The position numbers and the translations under genes are program-made. Source: Glandiceps talaboti (lineage: Eukaryota > Hemichordata > Enteropneusta > Spengelidae). Taken from it: DNA of 47,500 nucleotides. Under the pieces are notes generated by a model. That model did no database searches and was not told the origin of the DNA. It saw only the letters and a list, made by a program, of their open reading frames with translations. Position 1 is the first letter of the stretch; every line of letters starts with the position of its first letter. Positions 47,224 through 47,500 of this stretch are shown in pieces. The stretch covers positions 20,554,902 to 20,602,401 of the forward strand of contig NC_135564.1 of NCBI RefSeq assembly GCF_964340395.1, read 5' to 3'.

Positions 47224-47415
47224 TCAAATCATGTACATCTCTACCTGCACCTGTCCATGGTCATGTGATACCAGATAGCTGTCAATCACAGAGTTACTAT
47301 GGTGACCAGTGTGTTTATAGTTGTGACAATGGTTACCAAGTAAGAGGCATACTGTCCCAAGAGTGTCTTCATGATGGAACTTGGACCCAGTCTGGGTTAT
47401 CTACTACATGTCTTG
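47224..47415 (+). CDS. Exon: CCP/sushi domain 9
   Basis: The exon follows ATTCTACCAACAG and ends before GTAAAT at 47416, phase 1-1. It encodes SCTSLPAPVHGHVIPDSC, then DQCVYSCDNGYQVRG and ECLHDGTWTQSGLSTTC. It is the third c-type CCP; by the pattern of the gene an HYR exon should follow outside the window. The last 85 bases are intron. Confidence 0.93.
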
Positions 47416-47500
47416 GTAAATCTAATCTATTGATTGTTTGGAAATGCCAATATTCTTATTTATAAATTGTCAGGAAATAATTGCCTTTAATACTTTTTGG

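Overview
The window is animal genomic DNA. It is AT-rich and intron-rich, with GT-AG introns, tandem minisatellites, fold-back elements and a non-LTR retrotransposon remnant. Nothing fixes the species; the domain repertoire (YWTD propellers, EGF, six-cysteine CCP/sushi, HYR) and the retrotransposon tail suit a marine invertebrate, either an invertebrate deuterostome or a lophotrochozoan.

One plus-strand gene fills it. I trace 27 consecutive exons from 2351 to 47415. Every exon ends at a GT, starts after an AG, and keeps codon phase with its neighbour (about 5.07 kb of coding sequence, roughly 1,690 residues, no stop). A possible first exon with a signal peptide lies at 76-126. The gene runs off the right edge. 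The product is a secreted or cell-surface protein. Its N-terminal part resembles LRP4/5/6: three six-bladed YWTD beta-propellers, each closed by an EGF-like domain. These are followed by a tail of CCP and HYR domains in the order CCPx3-HYR-CCPx3-HYR-CCPx3.

Layout: 1-2350 upstream DNA or intron 1 with poly-G tracts and a degenerate ~230 bp tandem repeat; 2351-7588 propeller 1 plus EGF; 8910-17849 propeller 2 plus EGF; 28827-35068 propeller 3 plus EGF; 35942-47415 the CCP/HYR tail. About 90% of the window is intronic and a large share of that is minisatellite. A LINE 3' end sits at 40755-41442. Several fold-back elements, some flanked by TTAA, lie in other introns.

The most unusual feature is that at least seven minisatellites, plus one clear duplication, were seeded from this gene's own exon-intron junctions. 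Their units carry the tail of an exon plus its 5' splice site, or a 3' splice site plus the start of an exon. The functional copy always sits at the outer edge of the array. The largest has about 194 copies of 56 bp and fills nearly an entire 11 kb intron; another has about 119 copies of a 39 bp acceptor unit. Correct splicing therefore needs the first of many near-identical donors, or the last of many near-identical acceptors.
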